Below, one piece after another: positions 7,976 through 17,222 of a stretch of DNA of 64,000 nt. Source of the stretch: Brevundimonas variabilis (GTDB taxonomy: Bacteria > Pseudomonadota > Alphaproteobacteria > Caulobacterales > Caulobacteraceae); NCBI RefSeq assembly GCF_014199945.1, contig NZ_JACHOR010000003.1:124001-188000 (forward strand), given 5' to 3'. The translations under genes and the position numbers were made by a program. The notes under the pieces are model-generated. The model did not search any database. It was not told the origin of the DNA and worked only from the letters and a program-made list of their open reading frames with translations. Within the stretch, counting starts at the first letter, position 1. Each line of letters starts with the position of its first letter.

Positions 7976-9092
7976 GGACCGACAGACCTGCCATTGGGAT
8001 TATGATTTCGCTCATCCACCCACCCTTGCGGGCGCGCGCATCAAGCGTTGCTCCCGACCCAAATCTTGTTTCCACGCGGGCACGAACGTTGCTCAACCCA
8101 ACCCCCGTCGAGGGACGCTCTGCTGATGGCAGCGGATATCCACCGTCAGTGTCGTTTGCGACCGAGATAAGCAGACGATTGTCCCGGCACTCGGTTTTCA
8201 CGGTGATCCGCACCGGTGCGCTTGTTGCACCAAGACCATGCTTGATCGCATTTTCGATGAGGGGCTGGATCAATAGGGCGGGCACCCGGACGTTCAAAAA
8301 CTGATCCGGGACGTCGAACGTAACGTCCAGCCGGTCTCCAAATCGGGCGCGCTCGACAGCAAGATACAGTCGCTGGAGCTCGATCTCTTCGCCGAGCGTG
8401 ATGTCCGCCGCCGGGTCAATGACGAGACCAGCCCGGAAGAAGTCCGACAGATCCCGTATCATTGCGCCCGCGGGCTTGATCTGCTGGCGCGCGACCAGGG
8501 AGGACAGGGCATTCATGGCGTTGAACAGGAAATGAGGATCGACCTGCAGTCGCAGCATCGCAAGACGGGCTTCCTGCGCATTCAGCTTGGCGCGTGCCGT
8601 TGCGCGTTCAGCAACACGCACTTCTGAGACATGACCAAGGGCAAGATAAAATGCCGCCCAGGCTGCAAAGAAAAAGTACCAGGTCACAAGACCATCCGCG
8701 ATGGCCGTCTTGATCACTGATGGGTAATCCCACCGCGCCAGATCATCTGCTACGGACGGAACAGGGAACCAGTCATAGAACACCAGAGTGTTCAGGACTG
8801 CGAATGCGGCCGTTGCCGGAACGCAGAGCACGAAGGCGATGGTGGCCCTCGCCGTCAACTGGCGCCCGGTAAATCGGGCGAGGACCAGGTGAACGCTCCA
8901 CGCGAGAGCAATCCCGACAGTTGCAAGACACAGTCGACGGAACAGCATGCCGGTCTGGTCGGACCATCCCATGGCTGCGGCTCGCGCTGTCACCAGAAAG
9001 AGCCAGATGATCCAGAAGCCGGCGATCGAAGCGAGCGCTTCCCGGTTCGTGACTCCATTGGCGACTTCAGGATCTTCATGTGGGTCTGTCAC
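7968..9092 (-). CDS. LytS/YehU-type membrane sensor histidine kinase
   Basis: 374 residues from a GTG start. Four hydrophobic segments lie between residues about 24 and 152. The His_kinase domain (PF06580 type) follows, with phospho-acceptor His187 in LRLQVDPHFLFNAMNALSSL. The N-box is LIQPLIENAIKHGLG and the G-box is STGVGLSNVRARVE. There is no obvious extracellular sensor domain, so the signal may be sensed in the membrane. It is the partner of the overlapping LytTR regulator. Its own start lies just across a 136-base region from the divergent serine hydrolase. Confidence 0.92.
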   Translation of the reverse strand: MTDPHEDPEVANGVTNREALASIAGFWIIWLFLVTARAAAMGWSDQTGMLFRRLCLATVGIALAWSVHLVLARFTGRQLTARATIAFVLCVPATAAFAVLNTLVFYDWFPVPSVADDLARWDYPSVIKTAIADGLVTWYFFFAAWAAFYLALGHVSEVRVAERATARAKLNAQEARLAMLRLQVDPHFLFNAMNALSSLVARQQIKPAGAMIRDLSDFFRAGLVIDPAADITLGEEIELQRLYLAVERARFGDRLDVTFDVPDQFLNVRVPALLIQPLIENAIKHGLGATSAPVRITVKTECRDNRLLISVANDTDGGYPLPSAERPSTGVGLSNVRARVETRFGSGATLDARARKGGWMSEIIIPMAGLSVRG

Positions 9093-9136
9093 GACGGCAA
9101 CATAGCAGGATTGCCGAATGGGTCATGCCATGGAAG

Positions 9137-9170
9137 CAACGTTCGTCGCCCGGAGACAACGTTGGTCGCC
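9137..9170. promoter_or_regulatory. Tandem direct repeat, probable LytTR regulator binding site
   Basis: CAACGTTCGTCGCC at 9137-9150 is repeated as CAACGTTGGTCGCC at 9157-9170, 13 of 14 bases identical. The start-to-start distance is 20 bases, close to two helical turns. LytTR regulators typically bind such paired direct repeats. The pair lies in the divergent region between the kinase gene and the serine hydrolase, 59-92 bases upstream of the hydrolase ATG. Confidence 0.65.
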
Positions 9171-9228
9171 TGGCACGCGACGGCTGGATGCCGAAAGGCC
9201 ATGAGGGGCAATCACAAAGGAGCCACCT

Positions 9229-10350
9229 ATGAACACCGTCCTGAAGTTCGGTCTGGCAGCAATACTCGCTGCCTTCGCTGTGCCCGCCCACGCCATGCCA
9301 GACAAAGTCATTCCGGTTGCCGGTGATGCGATGGCTTCCGTCGTCGCGATTGCCCGGGCGGGTAACATCAGCGGCGCTTTTGCGATCGTGGATACAAGCG
9401 GCGACATTCAGGAGGCGGTTGTCGGATTGGCGGACCGGGATCGCGGCACGCCCCACCGCGAGGGTCAAAGCTGGATCTGGGCGTCGATTACAAAACAGGT
9501 CACTGCAATCCTGATCATGCAGGAGGTCGAGCGCGGACGGCTTGCACTCGATACGCCGGTCGGGACCTATCTCGATACCTACGCCGGCAGGCCGATAACC
9601 GTTCGCCAACTCCTGCAGCATCAATCAGGCCTGCCCAATCCGTCGGACACGCCTCGCGATGCGGAGGACATGCAGTCCTATTATCGCGAAACCGGAAGCG
9701 TGATCAGCGATGCCGAGCGAGCACGGGGTTTTTGTGCGGGTGTACCGAAACGGGTTTCGGGTGGCGCGTTCGAGTACAACAACTGCGACTACCAGGTCCT
9801 GGGCGCCTTACTGGAGGTGGTTACGGGGCTGCGGTACGATCAGCTTATTGATCAACGCATCGCTCGTCCCCTCGGGCTTGAATCGCTCCGGATGGCTGCC
9901 GACGGCGAGCAGGGAGGCGGGGCAGATGTTGTCGGCTATACCGACGGAAAGGCTTACCCGGCGATCAACGTCGCCACGCTGGGGGCTGCTGGCGCACTGG
10001 TGGGAAGCGTGCGCGATCTGGCCAGACTTGACCGGGCATTGATGACCGGTGAACTGCTGTCTCCCGAAGCTCGCGCGACCTTGTGGTCGGGCGTGCCGGC
10101 ACTCGGCTACCAGGCTCTTGGTGTCTGGTCGTTCTCGGCACCGCTCAAGGGCTGCAGTGCGCCGATCGATCTTGTGGAACGTCGCGGCGACTTCGCGGGC
10201 ACGCAGGTCCGCAACATCATCGCTCCCAGCCTGGGTCGCGCGGTCATCGTCTTCGTGAACGACGAAAAGGTCGATTTTGGCGAGATCTGGCAGGGCACGG
10301 GCTTGTCGCATGACCTCCTCGCCGCCGCTCTATGCTCCTCCGAGAGCTGA
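9229..10350 (+). CDS. Exported serine hydrolase, beta-lactamase class C/PBP fold
   Basis: 373 residues with a signal peptide (cleavage near AHA, residue 22) and a strong ribosome binding site (aaaggagcc). Catalytic motifs are visible: Ser86-Ile-Thr-Lys89 (SxxK) and Tyr183-Asn-Asn185 (YxN). Typical flanking motifs are QLLQHQSGLPNPSDTP and the IARPLGLESLRM segment. A C-terminal KTG-like box is not clear. The family includes esterases, D-aminopeptidases and peptidoglycan-active proteins as well as beta-lactamases; resistance activity is not implied. It follows the LytTR-like repeat, so is probably controlled by the neighbouring two-component system, and may be co-transcribed with the secreted protein at 10397. 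Confidence 0.85.
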   Translation: MNTVLKFGLAAILAAFAVPAHAMPDKVIPVAGDAMASVVAIARAGNISGAFAIVDTSGDIQEAVVGLADRDRGTPHREGQSWIWASITKQVTAILIMQEVERGRLALDTPVGTYLDTYAGRPITVRQLLQHQSGLPNPSDTPRDAEDMQSYYRETGSVISDAERARGFCAGVPKRVSGGAFEYNNCDYQVLGALLEVVTGLRYDQLIDQRIARPLGLESLRMAADGEQGGGADVVGYTDGKAYPAINVATLGAAGALVGSVRDLARLDRALMTGELLSPEARATLWSGVPALGYQALGVWSFSAPLKGCSAPIDLVERRGDFAGTQVRNIIAPSLGRAVIVFVNDEKVDFGEIWQGTGLSHDLLAAALCSSES

Positions 10351-10396
10351 CACATCCATGTCTCAGATCACTGAGTCCTCTTTCTGGAGATCCCTC

Positions 10397-10777
10397 ATGC
10401 GCACGCTCAAGGTCGCAACGATGATCGGACTGGCTTTCGCCATGCCAGCATTTGCACAGACGGGCTCTCCCGTATCCGGGGAGTGGACTGTTGACTTGCG
10501 TCCCGATCCGAACGCCCCCGCCTACCTGAAACCCATGGTCATCGCGGTCGGGTCCGACGGGTCGATCACCGGCACATTCTATGATCATGCAATCGACAAG
10601 GGCCGCGCCAGTGCGGTCAGCGGCCGCGCATGTTTCGCATTCCGGACATTTGATGACTCTGGTGCCTATCACACCTCCGGGTGTCTGGTCGGCGATCAGA
10701 TCGAAGGGCAGACCTGGTCAGAGGGTAGAAACTTCCTTCTCGCCTGGACGGCCGTTCGAAGGGGCGTGTCACGCTAG
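10397..10777 (+). CDS. Small secreted hypothetical protein, 126 aa
   Basis: The start is ATG 10397 with tggag upstream; a longer frame from 10277 overlaps the previous gene and hides the signal peptide. Residues 1-20 form a signal peptide ending AFAQ. The mature part begins with SGEWTVDLRPDP and is predicted beta-rich, with two cysteines (residues about 79 and 95). No family is recognised. It follows the serine hydrolase by 46 bases on the same strand, so a shared transcript is likely. Confidence 0.7.
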   Translation: MRTLKVATMIGLAFAMPAFAQTGSPVSGEWTVDLRPDPNAPAYLKPMVIAVGSDGSITGTFYDHAIDKGRASAVSGRACFAFRTFDDSGAYHTSGCLVGDQIEGQTWSEGRNFLLAWTAVRRGVSR

Positions 10778-10988
10778 GTCGCCGAGTTTGCGCCACATAA
10801 CCGGCCGGTCTCACCGTACCACCACCGAGAACGCCTTGCCGTGTGAGGTCAGCGACATGGAGCGCGACTTAGGGCCTCAGACAGGCCCAGAGCCCCTGCC
10901 CTTTCCAGCCTGAACACCCTTGCCGGTGATCAGACGCCATCGAGAAGGCAGGTCGCTCCCTTTTCATCGGAGGCCTCCTGGACGACCG

Positions 10989-13451
10989 TCAGCTTGCCTG
11001 CAATCGCAACATCGCCGGTCGCAGGCCTGGCGCGCGAGCCGTCAGGGCGATCTCGCCCGCACGCTGTTCTGTCTGCAGGATGGCCTGGCAAAGGCCGTTG
11101 AAGGTCAGGCGGGTCGAGGCGCGATCAGCCTCATGACTGACCGGATTGCCGTTCCCGACGCCGATGACGCGGCCGGGTCCTGTAACCTCGAACGTGATCT
11201 GCTCGGAGGCCCTGGGCACCGGTCGTCCCTGCCGATCGAGGATTTCCACCTTCAGCATGGCGACGTCCTCCCCGTCGGCCCGCAGACGTGTCCGGTCGCT
11301 GGTCAGAGCGATACGCGCCGAGGGGCCGCTGGTCTCTCGCCGCACCGGTGGCAGAGCACGGCCAGCCTTGAACCCCCGCGCTTCGATGACGCCCGGGGCA
11401 TAAGGGACCAACCATTCCAGATGGCGGTTCGGCAGGACGTCCTTGGACCCCAGCGACCTTCCATTCAGAAACAGCTCGACCCGGTCCACATTGGCATGAA
11501 CCCAGACAGGAATCGCTTCCCCCTCGCGACCTTCCCAGTTCCAGTGGGGGAACAGGTGAACCATTGGCTCCGGCCGCCACCAGGCGCGGTAGTAGAAGTA
11601 ATTGTCCTTTGGGAAGCCACAGCTGTCCATCGCCCCGAAATAGGAGGCGACACTGGGCCAGCGATTGAACGGCGTCGGCTCGCCACGATAGTCGAAGCCG
11701 GTCCAGATGAAGCCGCCTGCGATATAGGGACGCTCGGCCGCTAGGGTCCACCAGTCCTCTGCGGTGGAGGCCCACCATGGATGTTCGGTATCATAGGCAG
11801 GAACGATGTGTCGGGCGTCGTCGCGAATGTATTCGCCCCGGGTCTGGACGGTCGAGCCCGTCTCCGAGCCCAGAATCGGCTGGTCCGGCACGCGGGCGTG
11901 ATAGCCCTCCATCAGCTGTGTGCGATAGTTGAAGCCCAGGATGTCCACGACCGACGAGACGCCTTCGCCGAAATTCTGATCCAGCGCTGCGGTGGTCGGT
12001 CGGGTCGGGTCCAGCTGGTTGATGCGCCTCACCATGGTCGTGGCGATGCGTGCACCGCGCTCGGTGCCCTGGATGGCCTGTTCCTCATTGCCGATCGACC
12101 AGGCAATGACCGAGGGCCGGTTGCGGTCGCGCCGCACGAGCGACTCCAGCTCGGCCATGGCGGCGTCGTCCGACGCCATCCTCCTGGTCTCGGTAATGAC
12201 CAGGATTCCCAGCTGATCGCAGGCATCCATCAGCTCCGGTGTCGGTGGATTGTGTGAGGCGCGGTAGGCGTTGCAACCCATGGCCTTGAGCTGCTCCAGC
12301 CGCCAGACCTGGAGCCGGTCCGGGATCGCCGCACCCACACCGGCATGGTCCTGATGGCAGCAGGCGCCCAGGAACTTGAGATGCTGGCCGTTGAGGAAGA
12401 AGCCACGTGCCGCATCAAAAACAGCGGTCCGCACGCCAAACGGCTGTTCATAGTGATCGACCAGATGCCCCGCGACCCGCACCTCTGTAACCAGGCGATA
12501 CAGCCGCGGCGTTGTGGTGGACCACAGCATGACCCGGTCCCAGGCCAGGGTCGTGTCAACCGTCCCTTCGCTCCAGCCCGCCAGAGTCGTCGCCACCCCG
12601 CCTTTGGCAACCTCAACGCCGTCGGGATCGATGACCCGCATCGCGACCTCGCAGGTGGCGTCCGTTTCTCCCTCGTTGCTGAGCTCGACCGAAACGAAGG
12701 CCTTTGCACCTGAGCCGACCGGCTCCGGGCGCACCGTCACGCCCCACTGGGGTACATGCACTGGCTCGGTGACCACCAGCCAGACATGGCGGTAGAGCCC
12801 GGCTCCCTCGTAGAACCATCCCTCGCCCAGACTGGCGTCCACACGCACCGTCAGAATGTTGGCCTCGCCCGGCGTGGCGACATCGGTGATATCCACCCGG
12901 AACGGGGAGTATCCACCCTCGTGCTCATGAACGATGAAGCCGTTCAGCAGCACCACAACGTCGCGAAACGCACCGTCGAACTCCAGCGACAGTCGCTTTC
13001 CGGCAAGATCGGCAGGCAGGTCCAGCGACCGGCGATACCAGCCCACGCTCGTTTCAGGAAATTCACGTCCCAGCGGCTTGAACCCATGCGCGGCCTTGGG
13101 ATCGTCTTCGCCCATGGGCGGCGGGTTGGGGTTGTCGACGAACGGGAGGTCGATGGCCCAATCGTGCGGCAACTGCACAGCCTGCCAGCCGTCGTCGTCG
13201 AAATCGGCAGCAGCCGCCGTGGCCACACGGGTTCCCGCCTTGGCATAGGTCCGTTGATCGATTCCGAAGTCAAAGTCGCGCGCGGGGTCCTGGGCGTGCC
13301 CGAGGGCGAAACGCCAATCGAACGCCAGGCGCGTGCGACGCGGAGCGACGGTCGAAGCCGCTTGGGCCGAGACGGAACCGGGGCGCACGAGAACAAGGAC
13401 AGCAGCGGTGGCGGCTGAGCCATGCAGCACGCCGCGGCGGGAGGGCTTCAC
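10989..13451 (-). CDS. GH2 beta-galactosidase, Tat-exported (GalB/BoGH2 type)
   Basis: 820 residues. A twin-Arg signal (SRRGVLHGSAATAAV) covers residues 4-30. The GH2 sugar-binding domain is at about 45-230 (ETSVGWYRRSLDLP, AFRDVVVLLNG), then an Ig-like domain to about 340. The TIM barrel has acid/base Glu456 in AWSIGNEEQ and nucleophile Glu530 in PILGSETG. The C-terminal part has DUF4982-like and Ig-like beta domains (GPGRVIGVGNGNP). It would hydrolyse beta-galactosides, or related beta-glycosides, in the periplasm. No transporter or regulator is adjacent. Confidence 0.9.
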   Translation of the reverse strand: MKPSRRGVLHGSAATAAVLVLVRPGSVSAQAASTVAPRRTRLAFDWRFALGHAQDPARDFDFGIDQRTYAKAGTRVATAAAADFDDDGWQAVQLPHDWAIDLPFVDNPNPPPMGEDDPKAAHGFKPLGREFPETSVGWYRRSLDLPADLAGKRLSLEFDGAFRDVVVLLNGFIVHEHEGGYSPFRVDITDVATPGEANILTVRVDASLGEGWFYEGAGLYRHVWLVVTEPVHVPQWGVTVRPEPVGSGAKAFVSVELSNEGETDATCEVAMRVIDPDGVEVAKGGVATTLAGWSEGTVDTTLAWDRVMLWSTTTPRLYRLVTEVRVAGHLVDHYEQPFGVRTAVFDAARGFFLNGQHLKFLGACCHQDHAGVGAAIPDRLQVWRLEQLKAMGCNAYRASHNPPTPELMDACDQLGILVITETRRMASDDAAMAELESLVRRDRNRPSVIAWSIGNEEQAIQGTERGARIATTMVRRINQLDPTRPTTAALDQNFGEGVSSVVDILGFNYRTQLMEGYHARVPDQPILGSETGSTVQTRGEYIRDDARHIVPAYDTEHPWWASTAEDWWTLAAERPYIAGGFIWTGFDYRGEPTPFNRWPSVASYFGAMDSCGFPKDNYFYYRAWWRPEPMVHLFPHWNWEGREGEAIPVWVHANVDRVELFLNGRSLGSKDVLPNRHLEWLVPYAPGVIEARGFKAGRALPPVRRETSGPSARIALTSDRTRLRADGEDVAMLKVEILDRQGRPVPRASEQITFEVTGPGRVIGVGNGNPVSHEADRASTRLTFNGLCQAILQTEQRAGEIALTARAPGLRPAMLRLQAS

Positions 13452-13715
13452 GCTTGGCCTCGGATTTGAGCCACGCTGGCAATCCGGTCTGATCTGTCGG
13501 CGAAATGGACCATGAAACTCGATCTTCCCGGCACGCCCATCCTTGGCGCTTGCGCACCAAAAAGCGCCGCGAAGACACCGTCGTCAAACATTTTCATAAC
13601 GACAGGTAAAAATAATTTTATGGATGAACTCAGATTATCCGGCGGTTCCGACTGTCCGCGAGCCGAGACTTGAGGGGCTGGCTGTGCAGGGATTGTTGGC
13701 CGGAGCCTGACCTGA

Positions 13716-15050
13716 TCAGATTTCCGCAGTCTCGCCCGCTGCTTGTCGCTCGGTCCAGAGGTCGAGGTCAGCCTCATGACCGATCAGTGCCAGACCCGAC
13801 GCAATGGACTCGAACTCCCCGCCGGTCTCGATCCGCCCGGGATCGAAGCGTCGATGGAAGATCTCTCTGACCGCCTGAACGAAAGAGGTGCCGCCCGTCA
13901 GGAATATCCGGTCGATCTCACTCGCCCGCAGACCCGATCGCTCGACCGCTTCATCGACAGCATGCTCGATCGCGGCCAGTTCAGGGGATATCCATTCCTC
14001 GAAATCCGATCTGGCCACCCTGGCCTGGATGTGGATCGATCCCGCAGAGAATTCGAATGTCGCAGCAGCGGCGTCTGAAAGGTCCATCTTCAGACGGGAG
14101 ATCGCCTGGTAGAGCCGATAGCCGTGATTGTCGTCGAGCACCTCGATCAGCCTGGCCAGCTTCTCCGGCTCGAGCGCCGTTTTTGCGATGTCACGGATGT
14201 CCTTCATGTCCCGTGAGGCCCGTAGCAGAGCCAACTGGTCCCATCGCGCAAACGCAGCAAAATAGCGCTGCGGGATCGGCAGGATCTTGTCGAAGCTGCG
14301 ATACTCGCTGCCCTTGCCAAGCTCAGGCGATACCAGCCGGTCGATAATGCGGTAGTCGAAGGCGTCACCGGCGACGCCTACTCCGGAGCGCGCCAGCGCC
14401 GTCGAACGCAGGCCGTCCGGACCGGGTTCAAACCGCACGATCGAGAAGTCGCTTGTACCGCCGCCGAAGTCAGCGACGAGGACCGTCGCCGCGCACTCGA
14501 GTTGGCGCGCGAAGAAGAAGGCCGCGCCGACGGGCTCATAGGCGTAGCGGATGTCGGTGAAACCCAGACGACTGAAAGCGGTCTGGTATCGCTCCAGCGC
14601 GAGCCGCGCGTCGGACCCGCCGGCGAAACTGACGGGACGACCAACGATCACCCGCGCGGGCAGCCTCTCCATGGCTGTGCCACCGTGATGACGCAGCCGG
14701 AACAGGAACGACGACAACAGATCTTCGAAGCCGTAGCGCCGGTTGTCGATGACCGTCTCGGTAAAGGCGGGACTGGCGGCAAAGGTCTTGAACGACTGAA
14801 TGAAGCGCGTTTCGAGAGGATCCTCGACATAGGCGTCGATCGCCCATGGCCCCGCTTCGACGATCCGCTCCGGTGGACGACCGCGCTCCTCGTGCAGCTG
14901 GAAACCCAGGGTCGAGCGGAACGTGGTGAGGTCGCCATCGGGCGCAGCGAACCGCATCACCTCAACCTCGCCATCGGGTCCAGCCATGGCGACGACGGTA
15001 TTGGTGGTACCGAAGTCAATTCCAAGGGTTATGGCGGGTTTGGCTGTCAT
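13716..15050 (-). CDS. yegD: Hsp70-family chaperone-like protein (YegD type)
   Basis: 444 residues. The actin/Hsp70 ATPase motifs are present: phosphate 1 LGIDFGTTNTVVAM (residues 9-22), phosphate 2 VLVADFGGGTSDFSIV, and the adenosine motif RIFLTGGTSFVQAV. The length fits YegD-type proteins, which keep the nucleotide-binding domain but lack the full DnaK substrate-binding domain. The cellular role is poorly known. It starts at the ATG at 15050, after a 87-base gap from the DUF427 gene on the same strand. Confidence 0.88.
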   Translation of the reverse strand: MTAKPAITLGIDFGTTNTVVAMAGPDGEVEVMRFAAPDGDLTTFRSTLGFQLHEERGRPPERIVEAGPWAIDAYVEDPLETRFIQSFKTFAASPAFTETVIDNRRYGFEDLLSSFLFRLRHHGGTAMERLPARVIVGRPVSFAGGSDARLALERYQTAFSRLGFTDIRYAYEPVGAAFFFARQLECAATVLVADFGGGTSDFSIVRFEPGPDGLRSTALARSGVGVAGDAFDYRIIDRLVSPELGKGSEYRSFDKILPIPQRYFAAFARWDQLALLRASRDMKDIRDIAKTALEPEKLARLIEVLDDNHGYRLYQAISRLKMDLSDAAAATFEFSAGSIHIQARVARSDFEEWISPELAAIEHAVDEAVERSGLRASEIDRIFLTGGTSFVQAVREIFHRRFDPGRIETGGEFESIASGLALIGHEADLDLWTERQAAGETAEI

Positions 15051-15137
15051 GGGCAGGTCAAGGCGGCTGGGAGGGCTTCCTTAGACGCCACCCGAGGCCA
15101 TCAAGGCAAACCACACGCGCGAGATTCGGCTTGCCCG

Positions 15138-15632
15138 TCACCAACCCAGGGTGCCGGGACCGCCCTTGAATGGCCCGGCATAACCCCGCGTGATCCAGCC
15201 TCCGTAGAAGCCCCCGGCCTGAGGCACGGCGATCTCTCCATCGACGCTGCAGTGGTCGAAGGGCCCGGCGTAGAATGCAATGTGATCCTTCAGGATCTCG
15301 AACAGTGGCGTGGGCCGGGGATAGCTCCAGCCCACCTGCGGCAGGACGAGGTCGCCGATGACGACGTCCCAGTAGACGGCCTGCCCCTTCCACTCGCAGA
15401 ATGAACCTCCGCCAGCCCGGCGTATGCGTCCCGCCGGAATGTCGGAAGTGGGGATGTAGTAGCTCGGAGGATGGCTGGTCTCGAGCGTTCGCACGGCCGA
15501 GCGGGTATCGGCCACGATCGTGCCCGCATGGGTGATCAACACCCGCGCCGTCGTCAACTGAGCGATCGCAGGCCGCGGGAAGTCCCAGACACTCTCCTGG
15601 CCAGGCATGACGGGGTCAGGCCTGGGTCTCAT
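15138..15632 (-). CDS. DUF427 domain protein
   Basis: 164 residues from the ATG at 15632 (gagggcggg upstream). It carries the DUF427 landmarks: ESVWDFPRP, LETSHPPSYYIP, SFCEWKGQAVYWDV, WSYPRPTP, and the C-terminal GGFYGGWITRGYAGPFKGG ending PGTLGW. The family is widespread and of unknown biochemical function. It is a compact beta-fold protein without an export signal. A longer frame to 15779 adds non-conserved residues. Confidence 0.88.
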   Translation of the reverse strand: MRPRPDPVMPGQESVWDFPRPAIAQLTTARVLITHAGTIVADTRSAVRTLETSHPPSYYIPTSDIPAGRIRRAGGGSFCEWKGQAVYWDVVIGDLVLPQVGWSYPRPTPLFEILKDHIAFYAGPFDHCSVDGEIAVPQAGGFYGGWITRGYAGPFKGGPGTLGW

Positions 15633-16778
15633 GCCCGCCCTCGGCAGGAGATTGCGTGGCGCATGTTGCGGACGTGGAGACGCTTTGACATTGGGACGAT
15701 ATGGGTTGGATGGTCGGGAAATCAGCCCGCTGCGACGTTCGGTTCCAAGGCAACTGGGCGCAGGTTTTCGTCCGGGCACCCTGTTTCAACTCGGCAATCC
15801 AGCGTCGGAGATTGCTGAATGTCCAAGGTCCGAAGGAACAGGACCCGCCCGGTCCCGTCATACCCCGGGCCGTGGTGAAGGTCTCGCTATCCCAGTCATG
15901 CAAAAGGCTCACATGATCGGGCCCACCGGCGGACAGGGCCTCATGGACAGAATCGCTTTCAGGCTGTCCATGATGTTGGTCAGGCGCCCCTCAGTCAGAT
16001 TAACCGATCACCTTCGTGGTCTTCCTGCAACTGGGCGACACGTCGCCTTTGGGCCCAATCGAGACCTCTGATCCTGCTTTGCCATGATCAAGGAGGTTGC
16101 GGCTTTGGCCATTCGAAGCAGGAGTTGTCTCCGGTGTCGGCAACCGAAAGGCTATTCTCTCAACGCCCGGCCGCGCGGCCAAAGCTTGCCGAGCCATTCA
16201 TCAAACGTGGCACCGAAGAAATGCGACAGCGGTCAGTCTTCATCGTCGATAATGTGTTTAGTGACCAGATCGCCGGTTGTCTGGACGATCACCATTTTTC
16301 CAGACCCTCTAACGTCGACGTGTCCACCAGATCCTGTTGGCGTTGGACTTCAAGCACATCTCACCAAGCCCCCGCACCAAGGGTTGCAGCTACCTAGAAA
16401 GCCGCTCTTGGGCGCGTTCCGGAAAACGATTTCAGAGACTCTAAGCTTACCTAAGCCATGTACTGAAAACATGATTGTCAGTGAAAAGACCGACCTTCGC
16501 CCTAACGTCATCAAAGAAGCACGTCACTCCAGTACATCCTATGTCGCCACGGAATTGGTTAACTGAATTCACATAAAAATTTTTGAGCAAAATCATTCAC
16601 TCGCCTATCAGGCGAATGTGGCTTATACACTGAGAGATTTATGGTTAAGCTTTATTGCCTGCGCCTTATTTGCGATTACAGCGTCGCTTCATCCCCAATT
16701 CGGAGTATGTTAACAAATCCCTAACGTTGCTACGTGGCTGTGGAGAGCGCCGCAAAGGTGACGTACGGGGGACGAGGA
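15633..16778. other. Long gene-poor region upstream of the curli genes
   Basis: About 1.1 kb with no convincing gene. Open frames on both strands lack family resemblance and ribosome binding sites. GC content drops after about 16400, and 16560-16700 is AT-rich, as expected of a promoter region. A 20-residue frame on the minus strand near 16300-16240 (MVIVQTTGDLVTKHIIDDED) reads like the end of a protein but has a stop close upstream, so it may be a remnant. The palindrome at 16601-16615 is listed separately. Confidence 0.5.
16601..16615. promoter_or_regulatory. 15-bp palindrome upstream of csgF
   Basis: TCGCCTATCAGGCGA has perfect 6-base arms around a 3-base centre. It sits in AT-rich DNA about 165 bases before the csgF ATG. 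It is a candidate operator for control of the curli operon. No known regulator motif is matched. Confidence 0.35.
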
Positions 16779-17222
16779 ATGGTACGAATTGCGCCACAGT
16801 TGGCAGGCTGGGTTGCAGGGGTCACGGTTATCCTTGGTGTTGCAGCGACAAGCGAAAGCGTCGCGCAGGACATCACCTACAAGCCGATCAATCCGACCTT
16901 TGGGGGCAATCCATTCAACTCTGCGCACCTTTTGGGCGTTGCCAATGCGCAGAATGACTACCGTGACCCCAACTCGACCTCTGGATCGAGCCAGGGCGAT
17001 ATCTTCGCTCGCCAACTCCAGTCTCGCCTGCTGTCTGCCGTGTCGTCACAACTGGTTGATGCCATCTTCGGCGATAACCCGCAGGAGCGTGGCACGTTCA
17101 CCCTCGGCGGCCAGACGATCAGCTTCTTCCGCGATCTTGAGAATGTGACCATCACGGTGACGGATGACGCCACTGGAGAAATCACCACCATCGTCGTCCC
17201 TCTCTTCTTCAACATCCTCTGA
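16779..17222 (+). CDS. csgF: Curli assembly protein CsgF
   Basis: 147 residues from the ATG at 16779 (gggggacgagga upstream); the in-frame GTG at 16734 gives a poor N-terminus. A signal peptide ends near VAQD. The mature N-terminus has the CsgF signature ITYKPINPTFGGNPFNS, the segment that plugs into the CsgG pore. A C-terminal domain with NITVTDDATGEITTIVVP-like strands follows. It joins CsgG on the outer surface and couples secretion to curlin nucleation. Its stop overlaps the csgG ATG by one base (TGATG), so the two are translationally coupled. Confidence 0.92.
   Translation: MVRIAPQLAGWVAGVTVILGVAATSESVAQDITYKPINPTFGGNPFNSAHLLGVANAQNDYRDPNSTSGSSQGDIFARQLQSRLLSAVSSQLVDAIFGDNPQERGTFTLGGQTISFFRDLENVTITVTDDATGEITTIVVPLFFNIL

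Noticed and set aside
15607..16071. Long open frames on both strands between the DUF427 gene and csgF
   Set aside because: Arg/Gly/Pro-rich shadow-like composition, no family and no ribosome binding site.
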